From positions 18,382,356-18,446,355 of the forward strand of contig CM042090.1 of the NCBI GenBank assembly GCA_023512835.1: 64,000 nt of DNA, in the 5' to 3' direction. Source of the DNA: Taxillus chinensis (taxonomy: Eukaryota > Streptophyta > Magnoliopsida > Santalales > Loranthaceae). This document shows, piece after piece, positions 22,967 through 33,900 of this stretch. The position numbers and the translations under genes are program-made. The notes beneath the pieces were generated by a model. The model was given only the letters and a program-made list of their open reading frames with translations. It was not told where the DNA came from and made no database searches. Position 1 is the first letter of the stretch. Every line of letters starts with the position of its first letter.

Positions 22967-24213
22967 TCTTATCCTATAATTATACTTGGAACGTCATCAG
23001 CAATTCGGCTGGGCTCTGCTGCTGCGGGTGTTGTTGTTTCAAATTATTTTACAGTGAATGTGTGGCTGCTGGTGGTGTTGTGAAACGTGAATGTGTGAAA
23101 AATATAATTTACGTGTATGCATTTTCTGGTAACTGTAAATCCAAGCACAACACACTTTTACAGTGCTTTTCTTCTCATACTGTTTTTTTTTTCCTGTCCC
23201 CGGGGCTGTCAAATGTAAATTTCTGTTTATTTATTTATGACAATATATCCCGGGAGAACCCAACAAAGTACAACTTTCAGCTGTCGAATGATTTAAACTG
23301 GTGTTCTCAGGAATGCAACCGGAATGCTGGAACTTTTGAATATGGGAACCGACCAAATTGCATATTGACCGTTGAGTTTAAGGACTGATGGGGCGGGTTG
23401 GCTCCACACATTCTTGCAATTGCTTGCTACCAAAAAAGAAGAAGAAGAAGAAGAAGATATTATTGATAGACAACATATTTAAAAAGCTTGCAGTTTATAA
23501 GTTAGTCAAACAATAACTTCATTAAACAAAATTAAACTTGAATTACTTGATCGAAGGAATACTGCATTAATAGTATTCAAATAAAGCATGTACCTTCAAA
23601 GTTTTTTTTGTCTATACACAAGAATCGGTTTGAGAGTAAAGAGGTTGAGATGCGCTATATAAAAACCAGCGACAATAATATTGACCTACTCAAGAAGTCA
23701 CTACTTACTATAATATACAGAAAATATGTGCACAACATAAAAATGCTTGACTTCATATCATGTAACTTATTGTATAATATAACTTAGAAGGGGAGTTATA
23801 TATGCAGGTGACACTCTTTTTCCATTAATCCAGTTTTCCCCCTGCATTCCGTGGAAGGATAACCAAGGGGAGAATGTTATGGATAAACAAGAATGGTGTT
23901 ATCTCTACATTTCCTGGCCGGGTATGCTATCTTTGCTCCTATACTTTGCTTATTCTTATATGTAAATAAATTTACTTACGTATATTATATATATAGCCAT
24001 ACAGCTGTTGAGGTTAAGGACTAGTGGGATTGGTTGGCTCGATGTATTCTTGAAATTGCTCCATAGATAAAGTAAAAACTTATTTATATTTGTTTCTTAA
24101 GTTTCAGGAAATTTAGGCTAAGTAATTTTTCAAATTTTCCCTTTTGGCCCCCACTTACTTTTTGCAAAATTCATCTTTATTTTTTATCCTCTATTGACAG
24201 TCTCATCCACCAT
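22967..24213. other. upstream region of the ARM-TPR gene
   Basis: No gene recognised. Two diverged copies of a roughly 60-bp segment containing TTAAGGACT(G/A)(A/G)TGGG and GGTTGGCTC occur at about 23371-23430 and 24012-24065. A short GAA repeat lies at 23440-23456. Confidence 0.5.
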
Positions 24214-24222
24214 ATATATAGC
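24214..24222 (+). promoter_or_regulatory. probable TATA box of the ARM-TPR gene
   Basis: TATATATAG preceded by CCA. A start of transcription about 30 bp downstream, near 24245, would give a leader of about 40 nt and would leave the out-of-frame ATG at 24228 outside the transcript. Confidence 0.5.
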
Positions 24223-24283
24223 AGAAAATGTTGCCAACCCATCCTTGCAACGTCGGTGAGTGCTTGAAATTCTTATATTACAT

Positions 24284-26449
24284 ATGGAGGATACCCGGAA
24301 GAAAACAAAGAGAAGCAACCACTTTAATGGTGACCCGTCCAAGGAGCCGTGCTGCGGCTACACCAGCCCTCGGAGCTGCTGCTTCTTCCGTGCCATGGAC
24401 GACCCAGACCCCACCCGCCGGAGAGCATGCCTCGCCAATTGCTTCAGGGAAATGTCCCTCCGGGGTGACCAAGACCATGTGCTGTCCCTGAGCGCGCTCT
24501 GGAACATTGCCATGACTCGCCCGGACGATCCGGAATTACCCTCCCTGGGCGTGCTAAGCTGCATGGCACGCCTGATCCATCGCGGCGTCACTGACCGCAG
24601 CTGGCTCCTCTCCCGCCGGAACATCTACATCCCCTACTACGCCGCCCACGTCATCGGGTCCTACACCATGAGCCGCTCTGATTTCGCGGTGAAGGCCGTC
24701 GAGTCTGGCGCGATTTCGCCGCTGATGGAGCTTTTGCGGGGGAAACTGAGCTGGGTGGAGCAGCGAGTCGCGGCCCGCGCGCTGGGCCACCTCGCCAGCT
24801 TTGATGCCACCTTCGAGGCGGTGGCAGCACATGACGAGGAAGTAGCGGCGGTGGCGGCGCATGTGGCTTCCACGTGCGTGGAGGAGGCGTGCACGAGTGG
24901 TACTGGTGCGAGGCAGAAGTACCAGGTGGAGTTGCTGACGCGCGGGGTGGGGGGACCGGAGATGGAGAGCAGGAAGGCGGAAGAGTGGGGCAGGCAGCTG
25001 CAGTGCTGGTGTTTGAATCTGCTCAACTGCCTTGCCTGCAAGGGGAGGGGGCTGGGCCTCATCTGCCGTCCTGATTTCTTAGCCCATCTGGCCCATATGT
25101 GGGGTGGGCTCTTCAACCGGGCCTCCCCGGGAGGGGTTGGGCTGATTCGGATTTTGTGCTACAGTAATGCCGGGAGGAAGAGCATCGCGGAATCGAAGGC
25201 GGTTGTGGAGCGTCTCTGCAACCTGTCCAGGTCCTCGGACGATTGGCAGTACATGGGCGTGGATTGCCTTCTGTTGCTCCTTAAAGACCCATGTACGAGG
25301 TACCAAGTAATGGAGCCTGCAGCCCAGGCGCTTTCCGATTTGGTGGAGCTTAGAAGCCTTCGGGGCCGATGGAACTTGGGGGAGGCTATAATAAGAACCC
25401 TCCTGGAGGATTATCACACTACTAGACCAAGACACAACAATCAGGAGGTAGATAAAGCGCTGGAAGAAATATGGGAGTTGAAGGTGGAGAGGATAAAGAG
25501 AGAGCAAGGGCTGCCTGAATCACAAGTTAAGGAGAGAGAGGTAATTAAATTAAACAAACGTACTGACACAGCTGCTGCGACTCTTACTCGAATCCTTGTG
25601 CCTTCACACACACACACACACACACTCGAATCCCTCTCCCTTGTGTTTTTTATTCTCTGATTATTAATGTTACTTTATGTATATGTATAGCTAGAATGAT
25701 ACATCTTTGTTTGGTTTGATTATTAAAACAAGATAATGGCGGGTCTTATGAAGCAAGAAGGAAACATAATGTTTCGGGAGGGACGGGTGGAGGATGCGGT
25801 TGCCAAGTACACGGAAGCACTGGCGGTGTGTCCGCTGCGGACGAGGAAGGAGAGAATGGTGCTGCACAGCAACAGGGCGCAGGCCCATCTGGTGCTGCGG
25901 GACCCGGACTCGGCCATCCGTGATACCACCAGGGCTCTCTCCCTGTGCAGCCCCGTGAATTCTCACGGCAAGAGCCTCTGGCGGCGTTCCCAGGCCTACG
26001 ACATGAAGGGGCTGTCAAGGGAGAGCCTCGTGGACTGCATGTCCTTTGTAGGCGCGCAGGGCGGCGCAAAGATACCGCACTACGCGGCCTGCATGATTGG
26101 GAAGCAGATGGACAAGGCCTGCCGTGGTGATGGGACCAGTGGAGGCCGTGCAAATGATGAAAAAATCAAGGTGAAAATGGTGCACGATGGATTGGGGTTG
26201 GGTAAGTTGGTACGTGTGGTTAGACGTTAGTTGCTTTTTGAATTCTTGTCAAGTGATTGCTTTAATTCGAATGTGTTGTGCGGGTAATTTTAATTTGTGG
26301 GCATAAGCAATAATTAGTAGCTCATCTGTTGGTCAATGTTGGCAGGGTTGTCGACCATTAGAGAAGAGCCGTTGATGGGAAAGTCCAAGTGGGGGAAGGC
26401 TGGAAAGGGCAACCAGCACGAGGGGTTTAAGTTTAACGGGTGGTGCTGA
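24284..26449 (+). CDS. armadillo-like repeat plus TPR protein, three exons
   Basis: Exons 24284-25540, 25733-26201 and 26346-26449 join in phases 0 and 1 to give 609 residues. Residues 1-50 are basic and Cys-rich. From about 60 to 390 the protein is built of helical repeats with Leu/Ala patterns (for example AVESGAISPLMELL and EQRVAARALGHLASFD), which fit an armadillo-like solenoid. A charged helix (EEIWELKVERIKREQG) links to exon 2. There MKQEGNIMFREGRVEDAVAK, NRAQAHLVLRDPDSAIRDT and WRRSQAYDMKG form a three-motif TPR of the type that clamps chaperone C-termini. The tail ends STIREEPLMG and GFKFNGWC. I remember plant ARM/TPR proteins of this layout with no assigned function; a co-chaperone or scaffold role is inference. 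Intron 1 holds a short CA repeat. The start at 24284 is the first ATG that opens this frame. Confidence 0.86.
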
Positions 26450-28699
26450 GTAGAGAAACTGTAGGGAGCACTGCAACTCTGATATGAGCTTCTGTATAAT
26501 TTGTTAAATGGACAAGTGTGGCCCACTAGTGGGCCTTTTTATCAGTGCCCGAGGTGACTATGAACAAATTTGTCAAACGGATGATCAAGTGAGGACCACT
26601 AGTGACATGATTCTGACATTTTTGTTTTCTTAGTAGAACGTCTCTCTCTTTTCTTTTCTTTTTCCTTCTTCAAATTTGAATGCTAATATTTATTGATCAA
26701 AACGTAGATATTGATCCGGGGACAAAAAGGGTGCCCGTGGGTTTGATGCGGCAGGTTTGATCACCGATTGTTCGGCCTGGTTCCTCCTAAAAAAGCAAAG
26801 CATACATATTGATGAACCTCACATCTTAATATAGCTACATACAAAAATACAGTACAGAACGCTCATGAGAAATTAATGGCATGCGATTTTGGCGTACACT
26901 ATTTGTTATATGCCTCACATGCATAAAACTATTAAATATGAAAAAAAAATCAATCAAGCTAAAACGTATGAATCTAGGGGTGGGTAATATATATCCACAC
27001 CACATTCTATTTTGTCACTCTACTCTTGTTATGCGGGGCGGATTATTCCGCCTAAATAGGAACACAAGTGTTGTTTTTAAACTTATATCCCGCTCAAGCG
27101 GGAATGGTAAGTAATAATATGTAGCGGGGTATTCAGAAACGGATCTAGATTCTATTGGTGGGAAGGGATAAAACGTAATTTAAAAATTATTATTTAAAAC
27201 TATTATTACTACAGAAGTGAAATCTTAAACCGATAAACCGTTCAAAGCGATCATCCAAATCGTCAAAATTAAATAAAATTAATTTAATTTTTAAAATCAA
27301 ATAATATATCGATTTGATTTAATTTAAAATTTTAAAGTTATAATTCAACCGAATTGAATTAAATAGAATAATAATATTATTTATTTATTTTATATACACT
27401 TAATTTTAATAATTTTTATTTTTAATTTTTATTTTTTTTAAATAATATTAATTATCGTTTAAATTTATCTAAATAAACAACAAAAATAATGAGCGCGGCG
27501 GATTCAAATCCAAATATCCGTAATGCTAGCACGCCTTTTGTTGGCAAAAAGTTAATCCTACATCCTTTTATTCCATTAGTTTTTTAGAAAGCAGCTCCCA
27601 CTAAAAAGCGTATAGATTGGGCCAGCAGCCAAAGTCTTTTGACTTGGAACCCTTTTCGATTCCCTATGGGTGGTTGCAGATCGGCCACGCCCGGTCGACA
27701 GTGGTTCGTCGGACTGTATGCTCGCGGCCCTCTGCATATAGTCCTCCTTACTGTCGCCCTCCTCTCCCTAGCCATCAATCATCATTGCCCCTTTGCATAG
27801 TTTTTTTTTTTTAAAATAAATAATCATGTATTTTTAATTCCTAATTTCAAGTTTTTGGAAGCATGTTGCCAATCAAAATTAAATTGTCGAAATGAATGTG
27901 CCATGTTGTACGGCATTATATACTTATAATGCTTTATTGGTGCCTTTTTGTTTCAAAGTTGTATTATTAATTATGCATCAATCATACTATCTTTCGAGAT
28001 GTACTTATTAATAGACCAAATTTGTATTAAATGACTGTTTACACTGTTAATCCCTATTAATAGTCTTATTTCAAAAATTATCTGAGAGCCAACAAATATT
28101 AATTATCGGTGCAGGAAGGTTTTGAGTTTCTTAATACAATGTATTATTTATTAGCAGGGCCAGAAATTTGACACTCAGCGAATAATATATATTAAGCGTA
28201 ATGTTCCGTATAATTGAAATCGAGTAATATTTAAAAAACCGACATTATAGTTTATCAATTCATTCAAAGATAATGAAAAAAAATATCTTAGTCATTTAAT
28301 TCCTTACGATTTGACGAGAATATAAATATTTATTCTTATATTAATAATTACAACTTATTTATATATATCTATATATAACTGATTTTGAATAATTTTGAAT
28401 AAAAAATAACAAATTTTGAATAATTTTTGAATAACTATAATAATATAATATAACAGTATACAAATTCATCGAATTCATTACCAATTTTGCGATTATAACA
28501 CAAACATTTATTTTAAATCCATATGGGTTGGCAGTATTGCCTACCAAATGTCAATTATATGATTGTTATTTTAGTTGATTCGATTTACAAGCTGCTATGA
28601 TGCAAAGGAATCGCCGGATTCCAATGCGAGGGATTGCAGGCATAAAACTAGAAAAAAAAAAAAAAAGTGCAGTCCATTCTTCGATTTCATGGCAATCGA
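26450..28699. other. intergenic between convergent ARM-TPR and subtilase genes
   Basis: The first few hundred bases are probably the 3-prime UTR of the ARM-TPR gene. 27180-27480 is an AT-rich block related to the one at about 5090-5210. 27600-27790 is GC-richer without a supported gene. 28150-28560 is AT-rich and ends at the likely 3-prime UTR of the subtilase. Confidence 0.5.
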
Positions 28700-30991
28700 T
28701 CAACTCCAGGTGAAAGCAATTTGACTGCGAACCACATGCTTGCTGTCTGACCAAGCTAGACTCGCAAAGCTGGTCGTGCCTGAAGGCATAGAACTAGCTG
28801 TGAAGGTCACTGTATAATTCTTTTCTTCATTCAACTGCTCAAAACTCAATGCCATCGGTTCTACAGACACTCTGACTTCCTTGGGAACATCCATCAATGA
28901 AACCTTGTACGTTGCTGGTGTGCCCACATTAGTCAGCGTCCTAGTGTGCTTTACAACGCTAGCTCCACTGCCACTGCCAGACCCTGTCTGCAATGGAACT
29001 GCAAAAGAAGGATAATTCAGGCTAGCCTCACTGTATGTCTTACTCGAGTCGCAGCTGAAAGCCCTTTTGGCGATGGCCCTAATCTCACTTGAGCTGTACT
29101 TTAAAGCACAGAGAAACTCGAGGTAGTCGTCAATGCCTATGTCATAAACAAGGCCTGGGTCGAGGGCCTTAATGGGATCTACATGTCCAGCCCCGCAATC
29201 AAACGGCGTGGATGGCATCAGTGTGGTGGCATCCATTATGGTTTCCCCTGACCTATCAGTTGTGTATGCCGTGGTCATAAGCGCGGACCTGATTTTTGCG
29301 GGGCTCCATTCTGGGTGTGCCGCCTTGAGGATGGCTGCTAGTCCACCCACGTGTGGGCTCGACATCGAAGTGCCGGAGATGATGTTGAAACTGACGCGCC
29401 TGGTGTCGGCCTTGGTCTCCGTGGGTGCTGCTGTGCCAGACCATGCGGCCAGTATGTCGAAACCAGGTGCTAGGATGTCGGGTTTGAGTATGCCCGGCGC
29501 AAGTGAGGATGGACCTCTTGAGCTGAAGCCTGCTACCAGTGGCGACGGCCGAACACCCACTTGTGTCCCCCCAAAAGCAAGTTTGGCCCTTGGATTACCG
29601 TCGGACAGAACATAATCCTTGATGAGATCACTCGATTTCAGGGTCACAGCCACGGTGGGTATGAGATGCGCGTCAGAAGTCAACTCCTCCCCATAAGCCT
29701 CATTATTGGCTAAGATCATCCCTACACCTCCGGCGTCCTTTATTGTTACCCCTTTTTGAACTCGAGAACCGCCTCGTTCACACACCACAATCCTTCCCTT
29801 CACTTTCTCAGGAATCAAACCACTGCCCGGCAGGCACAGGGCGCCGCCACTGGAGGAGTTGCTCGCATTAGCTGCATATACCAGGGGAACGAACCCGGAC
29901 AGAGGGCTCCCGCTGTAGAGCGACGCACCAGTGATGTTCTTTCCACTCCCCAGGCTAACGTACGCTGGGAATTGGCGATCCAAATGACCCGCACCCACCG
30001 TAGTCACCCACGGTGCTTCGTTGGACAGGGATTGGGGTGAAGGCCCGCGGTTTCCGGCCGAACACGACACAAAGATTCCTTTCTCCGTTGCCCCAAAGGC
30101 CCCAATCGCGAGGTTGTCCCTATAGAATTCTGTTACTGGTCCTCCAAGGGACAAGGACAGCACATCAACACCGTCTTCCACGGCCTTGTCCATACCGGCT
30201 GTGATGTCCGAGCTGAAACACCCGCCGATCCAACACACTTTGTAGATGGCGAGTCGAGCAAGGCTAGCCATCCCTCGGGCTGTCCCAGGTGCATAGCCCA
30301 GGAAGTTAGCACCTGGGACTGCCGCGCCGGCTGCTGTGCTGGCCGTGTGACTCCCGTGGCCCAAGTCATCCCTCGGTGACTTGGATTCCATTGTTTCATC
30401 AATCTGTCCGAGGGCGGCTTCGTAACCTTTCCAGTACGACGTTGCCCCAATGACCTTGTTGTTGCAGCTTGAGGAGTTGAAGGTTTTGGCCACCTCACAG
30501 GTCCCCTTCCAGTTGCCCGGCACTGGACCAAGTCCTGTGTCATCGAAGCTTTTGGATTCGGGCCAGAAGCCCGTATCCACCACCCCAATGACGACGGCTT
30601 GCGACTGGGGAAGTACATCCTCATTCGCCACGAGCCCAAGAAAAATGGGTGTACGGGTGGTGTGCAGCTCGTATTTTGTGTCGGGCAGGACCATAAGAAT
30701 ACCGGTCTGTCTCTCAAGCGACTCCGCCTCGTCGGCTGTTAATGCAGCGGAAAAGCCGTGGATTACATTATTGTAGGTGTAAAACATGTCGGCCGACGCG
30801 GACACAGATTTTAAGGTAGCGTCATACCAGTGGGAGTGATCCTCGAAGCTCGCTGGCATTAAGGACTTGTCCACATGGACGATGTACGTCCGCTTGCCTT
30901 GTCTTTCCCCGTTACCGTAGGCATCACAAAAGCTCATCAACATGAGCAGCATCGATACAAGAAACGAGGTGCTGATGTTCAGGATCGTCAT
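28700..30991 (-). CDS. subtilisin-like serine protease (plant SBT1-type), intronless
   Basis: One exon encodes a complete 763-residue preproprotease. Residues 1-25 are a hydrophobic signal peptide. 34-110 is the I9 inhibitor prodomain (RTYIVHVDKS to YELH), with mature enzyme expected to start at TTRTPIFLGL. The catalytic residues are Asp139 (VVDTGFWPES), His212 (GHGSHTAST) and Ser542 (GTSMSSPH), with oxyanion Asn314 (SAGNRGP). A protease-associated insertion lies at about 350-475 and a fibronectin-III-like C-terminal domain at about 660-763. Several N-x-S/T sites fit passage through the secretory pathway to the apoplast. The lack of introns is typical of the SBT1 group. All key residues are present, so it should be active. 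Plant members act in cell-wall remodelling, seed-coat or defence processing; which of these applies cannot be read here. Confidence 0.97.
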   Translation of the reverse strand: MTILNISTSFLVSMLLMLMSFCDAYGNGERQGKRTYIVHVDKSLMPASFEDHSHWYDATLKSVSASADMFYTYNNVIHGFSAALTADEAESLERQTGILMVLPDTKYELHTTRTPIFLGLVANEDVLPQSQAVVIGVVDTGFWPESKSFDDTGLGPVPGNWKGTCEVAKTFNSSSCNNKVIGATSYWKGYEAALGQIDETMESKSPRDDLGHGSHTASTAAGAAVPGANFLGYAPGTARGMASLARLAIYKVCWIGGCFSSDITAGMDKAVEDGVDVLSLSLGGPVTEFYRDNLAIGAFGATEKGIFVSCSAGNRGPSPQSLSNEAPWVTTVGAGHLDRQFPAYVSLGSGKNITGASLYSGSPLSGFVPLVYAANASNSSSGGALCLPGSGLIPEKVKGRIVVCERGGSRVQKGVTIKDAGGVGMILANNEAYGEELTSDAHLIPTVAVTLKSSDLIKDYVLSDGNPRAKLAFGGTQVGVRPSPLVAGFSSRGPSSLAPGILKPDILAPGFDILAAWSGTAAPTETKADTRRVSFNIISGTSMSSPHVGGLAAILKAAHPEWSPAKIRSALMTTAYTTDRSGETIMDATTLMPSTPFDCGAGHVDPIKALDPGLVYDIGIDDYLEFLCALKYSSSEIRAIAKRAFSCDSSKTYSEASLNYPSFAVPLQTGSGSGSGASVVKHTRTLTNVGTPATYKVSLMDVPKEVRVSVEPMALSFEQLNEEKNYTVTFTASSMPSGTTSFASLAWSDSKHVVRSQIAFTWS

Positions 30992-33900
30992 TTTGATGGC
31001 TTTGGATGATTTTTTTGTGAGTACACTATGTAGGTGGGGGAAGCTAGCTAGCTATACATAGGGAAGTGTAGAGGCAGAGCAGGGAGTAGAAACAGGGGAG
31101 CATGGGCATTGAGACAAACTAGTACGAACGCACTCTGTTGGTGTTGGCTCGCTCTCTTTGCATCAAAATACAAAATGGAAATGAGTCGGATGATTAACGA
31201 AAATAAATAAACAAATAGATTTCAATCTTAAATTTTATTTATTTATTCATATTTTTTGGGAGGTTGGTGTAATTCATATTATATAATTTCGTAAGCTATT
31301 GTATATAGATGGGTGTGGGTGGGTCCGCTTCATAACTCGCAATCGGATTTTAATGTTTAATTAATTTTAGCCTAAAATATTAGCTCCCAATCCGTGGATT
31401 GACTTGACTTCATCAATATCAAAATTTGATCAATTTTTTTTTAAATTTAATAAATTATTCTCTTTGATTTTTATTTATAAATTTTATTTTAGAAAATCTG
31501 ATAAACTCGTTTTTACTGCAAATTTAAAAGTTATTCATAAATTATAAAATACAAATATTTTTATCAAAATTTCAAAATTTATTCCAAAATTATAAAAAAA
31601 AAACATAAACCGATATTTGGTTCGTCAGGTTTCCCTCGTATTCAAAAAAAAATAAAAAATTGTGACAATTAACAAAATTACAAAATGAACATCTACAAAC
31701 ATTTAATTAAGTCATGGTAGGCCAACGAGTTCACATAGTGAATATAATTTTCTTAAAGCTATATACTTTAATATAAAGTTGAACCGGCCCTTTCCCTGGA
31801 TCCCGCCAGCACATCCGGGTGGACTGATGGAGTTTGTCCGTGTCGGATATCACTACTCACTACTGCAATTTATGATTGAGATTCCAACCTAAAATGCCTG
31901 TTCCAGTTTGTATGCGTACCGTACCCGACAACAGTTCTAATTATTTTTTTATAAAAATTAAATTTTTATATTTAAATAAAAAATTTAAAATTCATAAAAT
32001 TATTTAAATACCATATACTTTATATTTAACTTCTTATTTGTATATAGTACTTATCAATATATTAACAAGTATTATTTATTTATTATATTTATTAAATTAT
32101 ATATAAAAAATTTTCTTCGCTTATCTCATAAATATTTATTTCTATTTTATATTAAATTATAATAAATATTATTAAATAAAATAAATAATATAAAATATAT
32201 TTTAATAACTTAGGTAATTATTTAAAAAATTTATTTTAATGTATATTTGTATAAAAAAACAATAAAATTTAAACTATAAAATTAAAAAAATTTATTGGGA
32301 AGCGGCTTTTAGTGTAGTCTATAGTTATTATAAATCTTAAAAATAACATCACTCAATAAAACTTTTATAAAACCAGTTTACAAATCTTTTGATATAACAA
32401 TACATAAATTCCTCCGAGTCTAGATTATTATTTCATTATCAATGCAATTAAATATATGTAATCAAATAATCATTTACTCATTAATTTAGCATTCGACTGC
32501 CTAGTTAGTTTTTATGAATATATTATTGCTATAATATATATATATATATATATACTCCTACAATTGAAACAAAGGTCAAAAAGATCCTATCAAACTTTAT
32601 GAGCAAATAAACTAGTATCTTTAAAGGAACATTGTCAATTCCATTTAATAATATAAACATATCATCCGTATGCAAATCATTAATATAATTATAAAATTAA
32701 ATATTAAGTATCATTTAATTTAATTCAGTAAAATCATATGAATATAACTTTACAAGTAAAATCAAATTTTACTTATCAAAAGCAGAACATGTATCGTTAT
32801 GATTTAAAGAAGCCATAGAAAATAGCTGTTGAGTTATTAAAGTCTCATATATATATATATATATATATATAGATTTTTTAAAATAACTCCACACAAAATT
32901 GATATAAATTTATTATTTTTTGAATTTGATGTCATAACATTCCTCGATTAATTAAAAATATTTTTCTATATTTAAGATAAATATATTATGGTTGACACAA
33001 AATAATAACGCTCTGGCCAATTACACATTAGGATTTGTTCAATTTTTCAGCTAATTATTTGGGTAGAGAATCGACTGTTTAATTTTATGAGTAAATTGAT
33101 TCACTTTAGTTTACCTGTGATAGAATACGCGAGTTGACTTGTGATGTAATTATTTTAGTGCTCATTAATATGATACTTTTTATTTATTCTCAAGCTCTAG
33201 TATGTAGTGCACAGAGCGCGATACTTTTAATTCTCATTGAAATACAATTAACAGATAACAAATAGATTTGTACTTCCATGATGATAATATGCTAATAGGT
33301 TACAATGGATAGGTATAATAAATTCTAACGATGGATTTGCATAGCAAGTTGCGACTAGGATCGGTGATCAATTCATTGGTAGGACAATCTAGCAACAAAC
33401 TCGGCTAGCGTTCAGACATAAGTGAAGTTGTCATGTTTCATCACAGGGGTATCCAATGACTAGCTGGAAATGGATCAGCCACCCCCAAATAATTGGGTGC
33501 ATTTATGGCGAGAGTATAAAACCTTAGTTAACTTTTTTCGAAAAAGTACTTAAAATTTTACTTACTCTTAAAAATACATCTTATTATCTATTCTTGCTAT
33601 ATTATATTAAAATAATATACCTTTTATTCTGTCCTTATTATTTTTTTCTTTTTTATTTACTATAATCTTTCTAATAAAAAAACCAGTGAAATACCTATAT
33701 TTATTAAAATTTTAAAACTTTCGGAAAAAGTACAAAAAAAAAAAAGAAGAAGAAGAAGAGTAAAAGTATGAAAAAATTGTCAATAAATTAATTTTTGTGT
33801 TTGGATGACACAGATATTTGCACAGTAAACACAGAAAAGAAAATAGTATAAAAAACACATGAAAACAATGATGCATACATGTGAATGCAAGGAGATATCG

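Noticed and set aside
24228..24491. 87-codon frame starting upstream of the ARM-TPR start codon
   Set aside because: It is out of frame with the conserved protein and probably lies upstream of the transcription start set by the TATA box at 24214.
29172..29615. 147-codon plus-strand frame inside the subtilase gene
   Set aside because: Antisense shadow of GC-rich codons; the minus-strand protease is intact and fully conserved at catalytic sites.
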